Assembly (NCBI RefSeq): GCF_004208415.1
Contig: NZ_CP035758.1
Location: 6,262,001-6,326,000, forward strand
Source of the DNA: Ktedonosporobacter rubrisoli
GTDB taxonomy: Bacteria > Chloroflexota > Ktedonobacteria > Ktedonobacterales > Ktedonobacteraceae
DNA length: 64,000 nt
Direction of reading: 5' to 3'
Both the position numbers and the translations under genes were made by a program. This document shows, in pieces, positions 26,468 to 34,965 of this stretch. Under the pieces are notes generated by a model, which saw nothing but the letters and a program-made list of their open reading frames with translations, did no database searches and was not told the origin of the DNA. Positions within the stretch are counted from its first letter, which is position 1, and each line of letters opens with the position of its first letter.

Positions 26468-27040
26468 TCACACGCTGGTTGCCTCAATACGCAGCGTCTT
26501 CAGGGCACCAGCCCAGCCAAGCAACTGATCAAGCATGGCATTGAGGGCATCCACCTGGTGAGCAAGTGGCATTAAGGCGCTATAATTCTCGAAGTCAGCG
26601 AAGAGCGAGAGACTAACCTGAGAGCGCACATCAGCGATCTGTAGTTCGGCCATCACCAGGCGCAGATGCTCTACGGCGCGTGCGCCGCCGACGCCACCAT
26701 AGCTGACGAAGCCCGCCGCTTTATTGCTCCACTCGTCATACAGATAATCGATGGCGTTTTTGAGCACGCCTGGCGGGCCATGGTTGTACTCGGGCGTGAT
26801 AAAGATGTAAGCGTCGAGGGAGCTTATCTTCTCAGCCCAGGCCTTAATATGCGCCTGACGATCCTCTTCCAGTTCCGGCGGCAACGACTCGCCAAGGTGC
26901 GGTAGGGGAAAGTCCTTGAGATCAACGAGCTCAAACTTAGCATCGCTACGCTTTGCCGCAATCTCCTGCACCCAGCGCGCAACACCTTCGCTCTTGCGGC
27001 CCGGACGCGTGCTACCAATAATGATTCCTACAGTGATCAT
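26468..27040 (-). CDS. NADPH-dependent FMN reductase
   Basis: The 190-residue flavodoxin-fold enzyme has the FMN phosphate loop GSTRPGRKSEGVARWV at the N-terminus and the TPEYNHGPPGVLKNAIDYL motif in the middle, both typical of the SsuE/ArsH-like NADPH:FMN reductase family. Such enzymes supply reduced flavin or reduce quinones and azo dyes. Its start codon overlaps the stop of the upstream gene (ATGA at 27037-27040), so the two are co-translated. The LysR gene further upstream on the same strand may control both. Confidence 0.9.
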   Translation of the reverse strand: MITVGIIIGSTRPGRKSEGVARWVQEIAAKRSDAKFELVDLKDFPLPHLGESLPPELEEDRQAHIKAWAEKISSLDAYIFITPEYNHGPPGVLKNAIDYLYDEWSNKAAGFVSYGGVGGARAVEHLRLVMAELQIADVRSQVSLSLFADFENYSALMPLAHQVDALNAMLDQLLGWAGALKTLRIEATSV

Positions 27041-27801
27041 GCCGTTTCCGCTCCCTTTCCTGGTCCGCTATACGCGCCAACAACGCGATAATAGGCGGGA
27101 AAGCTGGTGAAGGAGATGGGACGCGTGCGGCTATGCATAGCCTGGATCGCAGCCACATAGCGCTCTGGCGACTCCCATTCGGCGATATTGAAGAAGTTAA
27201 ATTCCGGTCGGCTCTCCTGCTGGCCAAGCTGCTCGGAGAGAAAGTTGCGCAGGCGCGCTTCAACCTGCGGATCTAGCTCTAAAAGGCCCGGCCCGAAAGA
27301 ACCTGGCGGGCGCCCGATCTCCTCCATGCTCGTGACGATCGCGCTAAACTGTCGGCGCATCTCTTCTTCCTGACCAGTTGGCACGGCAAACGGTACGATA
27401 AAGGTAAAGGCCGACTTGCTCGCTGGCTGCCAGGCCATACTCTCGCCCGCCGAGACTCCGGTGAGCCGGGCCAGACGATAATAGGCGGGATAATTGGGAT
27501 AAGCTATGGGCTTGCCGCGCGAGGGCTGACGAATGGCGGCTTCGTAGCGCTCCAGCGATTCCCACCTGGCAATATTGACGAAGCTAAACCTGGCCCGCCC
27601 CTGGGGTCGCTGCTCTAGCCAGCGCAGGCCCTGCTTATCAGCCAAATACTGCTCAAGCTCATGATCAACTGCATACAGCCGGGCGGAAATAAAGCCTGGG
27701 GCCTGGCTCAATGGCTCGGCCACTGCGTGCCACTGCCGGCGCATGTCTTCTTCCTGGCCGGGTGGCACCTCAAACGGCACAATCAATGTGAGTTCTGGCA
27801 T
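27037..27801 (-). CDS. Tandem dimeric alpha/beta-barrel protein (antibiotic-monooxygenase-like)
   Basis: The 254-residue protein is an internal duplication. The halves, from about 1-120 and 130-250, each contain a FxxPFxVPxGQEExMRRQ start, a middle ARxxFxxxARWES/AEWES-RYxAAI segment and a final SFPAYYRxx. This is the ferredoxin-like alpha+beta barrel (ABM/EthD-like) fold. Such proteins can be cofactor-free monooxygenases or binding proteins. Coupling to an FMN reductase suggests a redox or detoxification pair. Confidence 0.75.
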   Translation of the reverse strand: MPELTLIVPFEVPPGQEEDMRRQWHAVAEPLSQAPGFISARLYAVDHELEQYLADKQGLRWLEQRPQGRARFSFVNIARWESLERYEAAIRQPSRGKPIAYPNYPAYYRLARLTGVSAGESMAWQPASKSAFTFIVPFAVPTGQEEEMRRQFSAIVTSMEEIGRPPGSFGPGLLELDPQVEARLRNFLSEQLGQQESRPEFNFFNIAEWESPERYVAAIQAMHSRTRPISFTSFPAYYRVVGAYSGPGKGAETA

Positions 27802-27960
27802 AACTGTGTTTCCTTTCTTAGCCGAAAAGGCTTATTGCTACCTGCGCATAGTATAGGCAAGAAAAGAAGCGCTGGCGCTGTACAGAAGAAGAGTCATACG
27901 CTGTCCAAAAGGTCAGAAATAGCTTGTCGGCCCGACAGGCTAGACAGAGCGCCACCAGGA

Positions 27961-28863
27961 TTACGCGGGGTCCGGCTGCCCTTCCGCGATCGCTTGTTTC
28001 ACAAAGGTCTTGAAGGCCTGCAACGCCTTGCCCTGGGGAAGCGGGATCGCGCGCGTAATGAAGCCAATGGGCAAATGGAAATTCCAGTCTGCGATGCTGC
28101 GAATGACGGTCCCGGCCGGGATATGCTGTGCGGCAAGCTGGGGTACAATAGCAATGCCCAGGCCAGCGGCAACGGCTTGCTTCATCACTTCAAGGCTGCC
28201 GATCTCAATATTGAAGGTCAGCGGGAGGCCGTGGGCCATAAAAGCCTGCTCAATCGCCGTTCGATAGGCGCAGGGAGGATAGGTAAGCATGAGGCACTCG
28301 TTTTGCAGATGGCTGAGGGTAATGGCGGCTTGCGCCTGCAAGGGATGCTCGCGGGGCAGCACAAGAACCATCTCATCGATCAGCAGCGGCTCAAAAGCAA
28401 AGCCGCTACTGGCCGGGGGTGGCGTTGAGATGCCAAGATCAATTTGATTTGCTTCAAGCTGCTCATGCGTACGAATCGTGCTTAAAATCTCCATTGTCAG
28501 GCGAATGCGCGGATAGTGCGCCCTGAACCTACGCAAGGCGTGGGTAAGATACAGACGCGCTACCGGCTCGATCATACCCACGCGCAGATAGCCGCTCTCT
28601 CCCCCGATTAAGTCCGAGAGATCCTGCTGCATCTGCTCGACCTGATTGAGCACGTGCTGGGCATGCGTAAGCAAGGTCTGGCCGGCCAATGTAAGTTTGA
28701 TCTTACGTCGGCGCCGATCAAAGAGCTCCACGCCCAGCTCTTCTTCTAGCTGCTGAATTTGCAGCGTAATCGTCGATTGGGCATACTGTAAGCGCTCAGC
28801 AGCCTGCACAAAGCTGCCCTCTTCCGCGATAACCTTAAAGGTTTGCAAATGGCGTAAATCCAC
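27961..28863 (-). CDS. LysR-family transcriptional regulator
   Basis: At 300 residues with the standard N-terminal wHTH (MDLRHLQTFKVIAEEGSFVQ, then ERLQYAQSTITLQIQQLE) and a C-terminal periplasmic-binding-like effector domain, this is a normal LysR regulator. It is divergent from the SDR gene at 29057 and upstream of the ABM/FMN-reductase pair. A CATAGCCTGCTATG dyad at 28945-28958 lies between it and the SDR gene and could be its site. Confidence 0.9.
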   Translation of the reverse strand: MDLRHLQTFKVIAEEGSFVQAAERLQYAQSTITLQIQQLEEELGVELFDRRRRKIKLTLAGQTLLTHAQHVLNQVEQMQQDLSDLIGGESGYLRVGMIEPVARLYLTHALRRFRAHYPRIRLTMEILSTIRTHEQLEANQIDLGISTPPPASSGFAFEPLLIDEMVLVLPREHPLQAQAAITLSHLQNECLMLTYPPCAYRTAIEQAFMAHGLPLTFNIEIGSLEVMKQAVAAGLGIAIVPQLAAQHIPAGTVIRSIADWNFHLPIGFITRAIPLPQGKALQAFKTFVKQAIAEGQPDPA

Positions 28864-28944
28864 CGATTCAGCTCGCTTTCTTCCTGCTCAATCTATCAGA
28901 AAAACTGAATGAATCATCCAGATACTTTGTATTGCTTAATATAA

Positions 28945-28958
28945 CATAGCCTGCTATG
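28945..28958. promoter_or_regulatory. Candidate LysR operator dyad
   Basis: CATAGC and GCTATG are perfect inverted arms with a 2-nt gap in the divergent LysR/SDR intergenic region. It is short, so it is offered as a candidate only. Confidence 0.35.
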
Positions 28959-29056
28959 CTTGTGAAGTAGAAGAGCGAAGAAAAAAGTTGACCACGAGAA
29001 TGACGTCTGCGCTTAGGTGCGGGCAGCAAAGATAGCAGAAAGAAAGGCAGCTTGGA

Positions 29057-29797
29057 ATGAATTTACATAATAAGGTAGCCCTCGTTACTGGCGGTGCGAC
29101 AGGTATTGGCAGGGCAACCAGCATCGCCCTGGCCCAACGCGGGGCCACGGTCGCGATAAACTATGCGCGCTCACAGACTGAGGCCGAGGAAACGCTAAGC
29201 CTGGTCAAGCAGTCAGGCGGGCAGGCCATAGCGCTCAAAGCCAACGTCTCAGTAGATAGCGAAGTACGCGCGATGGTTCAGGAGGTCGCGCAGCAGTTCG
29301 GCACAGTTGATCTGCTTGTCAACAATGCCTCGATCACGCGCCACATCCCGCTCGCTGACCTGGAAGCTGCAACTGAGGATGCCTGGGACGAGCTCTACGC
29401 GGTAAACGTCAAGGGCATGTTTTTCTGCGCCCGGGCCGTCGCCCCGCTGATGAAGCAAAAGAAGCAAGGGGCGATTGTAAACGTTGGGAGCATAGCTGGG
29501 CTGACCGGGGTTGGTTCCTCATTGCCCTACGCGGTCTCCAAAGCCGCAATACATGGTCTGACAAAATCGCTGGCTCATGCACTTGCCCCGGAGATAAGAG
29601 TTTGCTGTATTGCGCCTGGCGCCGTCGCTACACGCTGGTGGGCCGGTCAGGAAGAGCGCAGGCAAGAGCTCTTGCCGAACCTCTTATTGCAGAACATCGC
29701 CACACCCGAGAATATCGCTAATTTCATCTGCGCAGTTCTAGAGCAGGATGCTTTGACTGGCCAGATTATTACCGTAGACAGCGGGCAAACTCTCTAA
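29057..29797 (+). CDS. Short-chain dehydrogenase/reductase (FabG-like)
   Basis: This 246-residue classical SDR has the TGGATGIGRATS cofactor loop, NNAS structural motif, a Ser in VGSIAGLTGVGSS and YAVSKAA with the catalytic Tyr-x3-Lys. C-terminal VDSGQTL closes the fold. The N-terminal Gly-rich loop and charged residues after it leave NAD versus NADP use open. It is divergently transcribed from the LysR gene, so it is a likely target of that regulator. Substrate unknown. Confidence 0.88.
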   Translation: MNLHNKVALVTGGATGIGRATSIALAQRGATVAINYARSQTEAEETLSLVKQSGGQAIALKANVSVDSEVRAMVQEVAQQFGTVDLLVNNASITRHIPLADLEAATEDAWDELYAVNVKGMFFCARAVAPLMKQKKQGAIVNVGSIAGLTGVGSSLPYAVSKAAIHGLTKSLAHALAPEIRVCCIAPGAVATRWWAGQEERRQELLPNLLLQNIATPENIANFICAVLEQDALTGQIITVDSGQTL

Positions 29798-29885
29798 CCG
29801 TAGCTTCCCTCCTGATCATAGGCACAGGAGATCTCAGGCTTGCGCATACGACAGGGACGATGTAACAAAGTGGCTTAAGCGCTCG

Positions 29886-31034
29886 CTAGCGCACAGCAAA
29901 GTAGAGCGCTTGCGCCAGCTTGCCATTCCAATATATCTCTACTTTTCCCGAGGCTGGTACCTGATAGACCATAGAAGCCCCACCGTTTGCAGTTTTGCCC
30001 TCCTCTACCACTTTTGTATCGTCCTCGACGGTCCGGTAATAGACGCCATTCATATACCACTTGGTGGAGACCGTACCCTTCGTCTTGGGATGCTGGATGC
30101 TATAAGTCACCCAGAATTTCTGGCCGATCTGAAAGACTCTTTGCGGCTGCATGGCCACGGAATGGTCATCTATCTTAGCCGTGGTGGTCGCGGAAGGAAT
30201 GGTATCGAACTCAGGGCCATGCACGACAGTATCGGGCGGATCTGGTATCCCTGGGCCTGCAGTAGGCGAGATGCTTGGCGGTGGGTTGCCGGTGAGGAAA
30301 CGCTGAAACTGATCAAGCTTTCCGCTGGCTTTGGCATAATAAGCAGTACCACCACAAGCCAGCAAGGCCACGATGATTACGCTTAAGAGGCCACTGATAA
30401 TGCGATACCGCGGAATAATCGGTCGCGGCTTGGTATACATTGGGGGCACATAGATGGCCCCTTCGGCCTCTGGCAGGTCGGGCAATAACTGCTCAACACT
30501 CTGCACCGGCACGAGCTGCATGGTTCCCTGCGGAAAACCAGGCAGATTCACTCCCGGTTGATAGGGAACTGGCAACAGCGATTGCGGTGGCTGTTGGGAC
30601 GGGCTCGCCTCTTGTGACGAAAACTGGCCCCACTGTTGTTGGGCCGGACTCACTTCCTGAGGCGCGGGTTGACCCCACGGCTGCTGGGCAGGGCTCGCTT
30701 CCTGAGGTGAGATTTGACCCCACTGTTGTTGGGACGGGCTCGCCTCCTGGAGCGCGGGTTGGCCCCATTGCAGCGGCTGCGATGGCGCGTTACCGCTATA
30801 CGACCAGAGAGCATTAGGGTCGGGTAAAGGCTGCGAATTAAACGAGGCTTGAGATGCCGGCATACTCCCCGAATTAGTTGCCTGATTTGGGGAATTTCCC
30901 CACGACGGAGCTACCGGTTCCACCATGCCCCAGTTTGCAGCTTGCGGGCTGCTCAGCAGAGGTGATGGCGCACCACACTGCGGACATGGTGCTTCGTTCT
31001 CTGGTCGCGCAACGTTACAATATGCACAGAACAT
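29886..31034 (-). CDS. Zinc-ribbon, Gln/Pro-repeat, single-pass membrane protein
   Basis: The 382-residue protein shares the plan of the two zinc-ribbon genes at 20984 and 25033. It opens MFCAYCNVARPENEAPCPQC (two CxxC pairs). A disordered region with tandem units of the form PAQQ-WGQ-PQEVS follows (about residues 85-150). A membrane helix sits at about 212-232 (GLLSVIIVALLACGGTAYYA) and a roughly 130-residue outside domain ends the protein. GAGGTAAG precedes the ATG by about 11 nt. Function unknown. The repeats suggest a length-variable linker. Confidence 0.72.
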   Translation of the reverse strand: MFCAYCNVARPENEAPCPQCGAPSPLLSSPQAANWGMVEPVAPSWGNSPNQATNSGSMPASQASFNSQPLPDPNALWSYSGNAPSQPLQWGQPALQEASPSQQQWGQISPQEASPAQQPWGQPAPQEVSPAQQQWGQFSSQEASPSQQPPQSLLPVPYQPGVNLPGFPQGTMQLVPVQSVEQLLPDLPEAEGAIYVPPMYTKPRPIIPRYRIISGLLSVIIVALLACGGTAYYAKASGKLDQFQRFLTGNPPPSISPTAGPGIPDPPDTVVHGPEFDTIPSATTTAKIDDHSVAMQPQRVFQIGQKFWVTYSIQHPKTKGTVSTKWYMNGVYYRTVEDDTKVVEEGKTANGGASMVYQVPASGKVEIYWNGKLAQALYFAVR

Positions 31035-31599
31035 CTTTTTGCTTACCTCGTCGATATGTCTTGATTATTAGAAACATTAGCATTGATGACCTGTAGGATC
31101 AAGTTTTGCCGCCGCCAGTAGGGCAAAAGGGCTATGTCGCTCTACTCCTCATTCTGTATAAAGATGTATCAGCGCTCCTTACCCAAACTGGCCTACCTAT
31201 CCCTGCTACGCACATATCTTACCCAAAATACAACTTAACAAATATATAGAAATAAATGTAATAGTAATAATTTTTCACATTTTTTACTTTACTTACAATT
31301 TAAATTCAAAATACCCCATAGGCTTTCCAGTACTCAAGAAAAAGCTTTGTGAAGGGCTCATTTGCTCGCTGGCGGCGTCCCTTAAGCGGGGAACAAGTAT
31401 CGCGGCGTAGCTCCCATGTTTCCTTTCCTGTCAGCAATGAGACGAGACAAATGAGCAGTGGAAAGCCCTGGGAGCATGCTCAGATCCCTTGAATACGCTA
31501 GCGGCACATGTTACCATTACACTAAACAGGCCTTAAAGTCACAGTACAGGCCAGGATAGGACAGGAGCAGACTAAAGCATATTTCATATAATCAAGCCA
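31035..31599. other. AT-rich gap with a possible structured RNA region
   Basis: There is no gene. About 31220-31320 is very AT-rich. From 31353 to 31475 there are several long complementary segments: GCTCATTTG at 31356-31364 with CAAATGAGC at 31448-31456, and AGCTCCCA near 31409 with TGGGAGC near 31469. These suggest a folded RNA or an inverted-repeat remnant. No known riboswitch class is recognised. Confidence 0.35.
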
Positions 31600-31827
31600 A
31601 TGACAGAGACACAAGAACAGTGGTATCACAGGCAGGCTGTGGAGCAGCTAGCCCAGCACATCCCATTCGAACGAGACAGCGCTAGCAAGGCCGAACAAAT
31701 CGAGATGCTACGCGGCCTCGTTATTCGTCATGGCCGCGATATGGACCCCGACCTCTTCGGCTTCGAGGCCCGCAACGAGCTTATTCGCCTGGGATTATGG
31801 AATCGCATCGGATCAACACATGGATAA
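31600..31827 (+). CDS. Small acidic hypothetical protein, coupled to the SDR gene
   Basis: This 75-residue protein is rich in Glu, Arg and Gln, with helix-prone segments (QAVEQLAQHIPFERD, EMLRGLVIRHGRDMD). Its stop overlaps the start of the SDR gene by 8 bp, which suggests translational coupling and makes it likely to be a real gene. I recognise no family, signal peptide or membrane segment. The ribosome site is weak, so confidence is moderate. Confidence 0.55.
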   Translation: MTETQEQWYHRQAVEQLAQHIPFERDSASKAEQIEMLRGLVIRHGRDMDPDLFGFEARNELIRLGLWNRIGSTHG

Positions 31828-32695
31828 GAAATACATAGTTATCACCGGTTGCTCTAGCGGCTTTGGGCGCATTACCGCCCTTAGCTTAGCCAGTCGCAAT
31901 TGGCATGTTTTTGCCACAGTACGCAAGGAGGCAGATCGGGAAAGCCTGTTAGCTGAAGCCACAGAGCGCGGCTGCCAGGACAACCTCAGCATCATATTTT
32001 GCGATATAACGCAGCATGAGCAGGTACGCGCGCTTGCTCAGCAGGTCGAGGCCCAGCTCGGCGAGCGCATGCAGATAGAAGGCACTCCACCCTTGCACGC
32101 CCTCGTAAACAACGCCGGGACCGCCTTCGGTGCGCCCATCGAGCTGATCGAGCTGGATGATCTACGCTCACAGTTCGAGATCAATGTCATTGCCCATATT
32201 GACGTCACACAGGCTTTGCTCCCACTGCTCAAAGCCGGGCGCGGCACCATTATCAACGTGAGCAGTGTGAGCGGGCGTATCTCTATGCCAATCGTAGGAG
32301 CCTACTCAGCCAGCAAGTTCGCCCTGGAAGCGCTTAGCGATGCCCTGCGCATCGAGCTTGCCCCCTTTGGTGTGCGGGTCGTGGTAATCGAGCCCGAATC
32401 CTCGCCTACCAACATCTGGCAAACGAGTGCAAATCAGGCCGCCCCGCACTTGAATCAACACCGCAACGGACCCTATAGCCGTTTGCTCACGTACAGCGAA
32501 AATATGGTCAAGACCTCTAGCCAGCATGGCTTTCCGGCGCAGCTCTTTGCCGATACCGTGAGCAAGATTTTAGAGAGCCGGCGACCTCGCGCGTACTACT
32601 CGATTCCCTTTAAGGCGAGCCTGGTAATCGCGCTGCATCGTTTCGCGCCCAATAAGTTGTGGGATTTCGCGCTACGCTGCCTGCTGAGATGGTAA
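31820..32695 (+). CDS. Short-chain dehydrogenase/reductase
   Basis: The 291-residue SDR is read from ATG 31820. The upstream extension would overlap the small ORF in a different frame. It begins KYIVITGCSSGFGRITALSL (Gly-rich cofactor loop). NNAGTAFG, a Ser in VSSVSGRIS and YSASKFALEAL (catalytic Tyr-x3-Lys) follow. The C-terminal extension resembles retinol-dehydrogenase-like or oxidative SDRs of about 290 residues. Substrate unknown. It is paired with the small coupled gene at 31600. Confidence 0.87.
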   Translation: MDKKYIVITGCSSGFGRITALSLASRNWHVFATVRKEADRESLLAEATERGCQDNLSIIFCDITQHEQVRALAQQVEAQLGERMQIEGTPPLHALVNNAGTAFGAPIELIELDDLRSQFEINVIAHIDVTQALLPLLKAGRGTIINVSSVSGRISMPIVGAYSASKFALEALSDALRIELAPFGVRVVVIEPESSPTNIWQTSANQAAPHLNQHRNGPYSRLLTYSENMVKTSSQHGFPAQLFADTVSKILESRRPRAYYSIPFKASLVIALHRFAPNKLWDFALRCLLRW

Positions 32696-32972
32696 GCCTG
32701 CGGCTTGACCCGCTATGCCATCTCCCCAACAGCTAGCAGGAAAAAGGCGAGATGAGACAAATCTCAGAGCTTGCCCTGCAGTATTTCCTACCTTCCCGGG
32801 CCATATTTGCCTACTTTAAAAGAAGAGTTAAATACAAAGCCCACATGATATAATGAAGCAGCTAAGCAGTCATGCCGTGACACAGGAAGGAAGAAGCTAA
32901 CAATCCGCAAGTTGGACCTATTTCAGATGAATTTATCGACATCCTACAACCCTTTAGTGACGTTTCAAGCGT

Positions 32973-33112
32973 TTTGTCAAGTAGAGATTGACGAGTGCGC
33001 CGCCTACGGCGGCAGGAGGGGAGAGAACCGGGGCACAGCCCCAGGCCCCAGTCAAGGGGCAGTTGCCTCTTGCATCCCCACTTGTTTCACGCCTCCCGCT
33101 AACCTTGACAAA
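32973..33112. repeat. Candidate small inverted-repeat element B (140 bp)
   Basis: TTTGTCAAG (32973-32981) and CTTGACAAA (33104-33112) are perfect 9-bp inverted ends. Inside are a GCCGCC-TAC-GGCGGC hairpin (33000-33014) and CCGGGGCACAGCCCCAGGCC, related to the core of elements A and C. It carries the start of the false 91-residue frame at 32912. No clear target duplication. The rest of the 32696-33183 gap holds no gene. Confidence 0.45.
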
Positions 33113-33183
33113 CTAATAGTGGTAGATAGCAATAAGGCTATTTATCAGCATAGCCATTGGCGCAGAACAGGAGAAGGGAAACG

Positions 33184-34101
33184 ATGAGCGTGTTTCTCAA
33201 GGATACATTGCTGTATCTTGCACAGAACCAGAAGTTACGAGATTTTGTCGTGAGCAATCGCGCCACGCGCGGCGTCTCGCGACGCTTTGTGGCCGGCGAG
33301 ATTCTTGAAGAGGCTATCCGAGCCACGCGCCAGCTGAATCAGCAAAATATTCAAGTTGCCCTTGATCACCTTGGCGAAAACGTCTTTGAAGCCAGCGAGG
33401 CCGAAGCCTCGACCGGAGACTATATCGCGGCCCTTGAGCAGATCAAACTCTCAGGCGTAGATGCCAATATTTCCATCAAGCTTACGGCCCTGGGCCTTGA
33501 CATCTCTCCCGATCTATGCCTGCAAAATATGCGCAAGATCCTGCAGAAGGCCGCCGAGTATGACATCTTTGTCTGCATCGACATGGAAGGCTCTGATTAT
33601 ACAGAACGTACGGTTGAGATGACCCTGGCCATTCGCAAGGAGTTTGAGCAGGTTGGCACAGTCATTCAAACCTATCTTTATCGCAGTGAGAAAGATGTTG
33701 AGAAGCTTATCGAGCAGGGGGTGCGCATTCGCCTGGTTAAGGGTGCCTATAAAGAGCCGCCCAGCGTGGCTTTTCAGAATAAAAGCGACGTTGACAAAAA
33801 CTATGTCCTGCTCATGAAAATGCTGCTCTCGCGGGGCAATTTCCCGGCTATCGCCTCACATGACGAAGCGATCCTGCGCGAGGCCAACCAGTACGTCCGC
33901 GATCAGGGAATCAGCAAAGCCAGCTTTGAGTTTCAAATGCTCTATGGCATTCGTCGCGATCTACAAGAGAAGCTCGTCAAGCAGGAATATAATATGCGTG
34001 TCTACGTGCCATATGGGACGCAATGGTATCCCTATCTTATGCGCCGCATGGCTGAGCGCCCAGCCAATTTGATGTTTGTCGTCACCAACGCATTACGCTA
34101 A
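33184..34101 (+). CDS. Proline dehydrogenase, monofunctional
   Basis: The 305-residue FAD enzyme of the PRODH barrel family starts at ATG 33184 behind GGAGAAGG. Signature strands are IKLTALGLD, CIDMEGSDYTERTVEMT, YLYRSEKDVEKL, RLVKGAYKEP, ASHDEAI, SFEFQMLYGIR and VYVPYGTQWYPYLMRRMAER. It oxidises proline to pyrroline-5-carboxylate in proline catabolism. It lacks the DNA-binding and P5C-dehydrogenase parts of PutA, so a partner dehydrogenase must be elsewhere. It lies 25 bp upstream of an NlpC/P60 peptidase and a serine hydrolase, so peptide-derived proline use is a plausible operon theme. Confidence 0.93.
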   Translation: MSVFLKDTLLYLAQNQKLRDFVVSNRATRGVSRRFVAGEILEEAIRATRQLNQQNIQVALDHLGENVFEASEAEASTGDYIAALEQIKLSGVDANISIKLTALGLDISPDLCLQNMRKILQKAAEYDIFVCIDMEGSDYTERTVEMTLAIRKEFEQVGTVIQTYLYRSEKDVEKLIEQGVRIRLVKGAYKEPPSVAFQNKSDVDKNYVLLMKMLLSRGNFPAIASHDEAILREANQYVRDQGISKASFEFQMLYGIRRDLQEKLVKQEYNMRVYVPYGTQWYPYLMRRMAERPANLMFVVTNALR

Positions 34102-34125
34102 CTTCTAGAAGGATACAATCACGCC

Positions 34126-34965
34126 ATGCCAAATACCTATGCCATCTCGGTCGGCGTTGCCGATGTACGCCGCGATCCCGATCCAGCCTCCGAACTTGTC
34201 ACGCAAGCCTTGCTGAACGCTCCGGCCCAGGGCGGCGAAAGCTCAGGCGCGTGGACACACGTTGTCCTGGTGGACTACGAGGGCTGGATACAGAGCGGGG
34301 AGCTGGCCGAGCCCGTGCGCAAAGGCTTTTGCAAGGTTGGTGAGCACTGCGCCACACCTCTGGATCTGGTAGCTGTGGTCACCGCTACCCATGCACCCTT
34401 ATATGGAGCGGCTACTGGCAACGAGACGCTGGATACAGTCTATCTCTCAACCGCGCTGCCCCTGCTCGATACGACGGATCAGGAGCGCGTTCAGGTAGCC
34501 CTCCCCGCTGAGCAGAGCGGCTGGCTGGCCCGCCGGGATATAAGTATTCGGCAGGGCAACGAAATCTATCCACACGCGCCCATCGTGACGATTATTACCT
34601 ATGGACATGCTTTTCTTAATGTTCCCTACTTATGGGGTGGTACAAGCTGGCGTGGGATCGATTGCAGCGCGTTTGTGCAGCTCTGCTATCGCATGGGTGG
34701 CTATATTCTGCCACGCGACGCCGATCAGCAGCACGATGCCCTGACCCACACGATCAAGCGGGAGGAGATGCAGGAGGGCGATCTGATCTTCTTTGGCAGC
34801 AAGAGTATTACGCATGTGGCCATGGCACTGAACAATAAAGAATATATCCATGCTGCGGGCGAACCGTATCAGCGCGTGACGATCAATAGCTTCGATCCCA
34901 GCCAGCCACATTATCATGAACGCCTTGACCATATCGTCTGGGCAATCAAGCGAGTGGTATCCTGA
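34126..34965 (+). CDS. NlpC/P60-family cysteine peptidase with N-terminal SH3-like part
   Basis: This 279-residue enzyme starts with an SH3-like region, about residues 1-150, including VVLVDYEGWIQSGELAEP. The NlpC/P60 domain carries the catalytic Cys in WRGIDCSAFVQLCYRMGG and a His in ITHVAMALNN. Family members such as YkfC cleave gamma-D-Glu-diamino-acid bonds in murein tripeptides. No signal peptide is seen, fitting a cytosolic murein-peptide recycling enzyme. Its stop overlaps the next start (TGATG), so it is coupled to the serine hydrolase. Confidence 0.87.
   Translation: MPNTYAISVGVADVRRDPDPASELVTQALLNAPAQGGESSGAWTHVVLVDYEGWIQSGELAEPVRKGFCKVGEHCATPLDLVAVVTATHAPLYGAATGNETLDTVYLSTALPLLDTTDQERVQVALPAEQSGWLARRDISIRQGNEIYPHAPIVTIITYGHAFLNVPYLWGGTSWRGIDCSAFVQLCYRMGGYILPRDADQQHDALTHTIKREEMQEGDLIFFGSKSITHVAMALNNKEYIHAAGEPYQRVTINSFDPSQPHYHERLDHIVWAIKRVVS

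Noticed and set aside
27661..28428. Plus-strand frame of 255 codons over the LysR gene
   Set aside because: Mirror of a strong LysR gene; no ribosome site and no family match.
32912..33187. 91-codon plus-strand ORF in the gap before proline dehydrogenase
   Set aside because: It is made of the GC-rich inverted-repeat element and its end overlaps the dehydrogenase start. No protein-like content.
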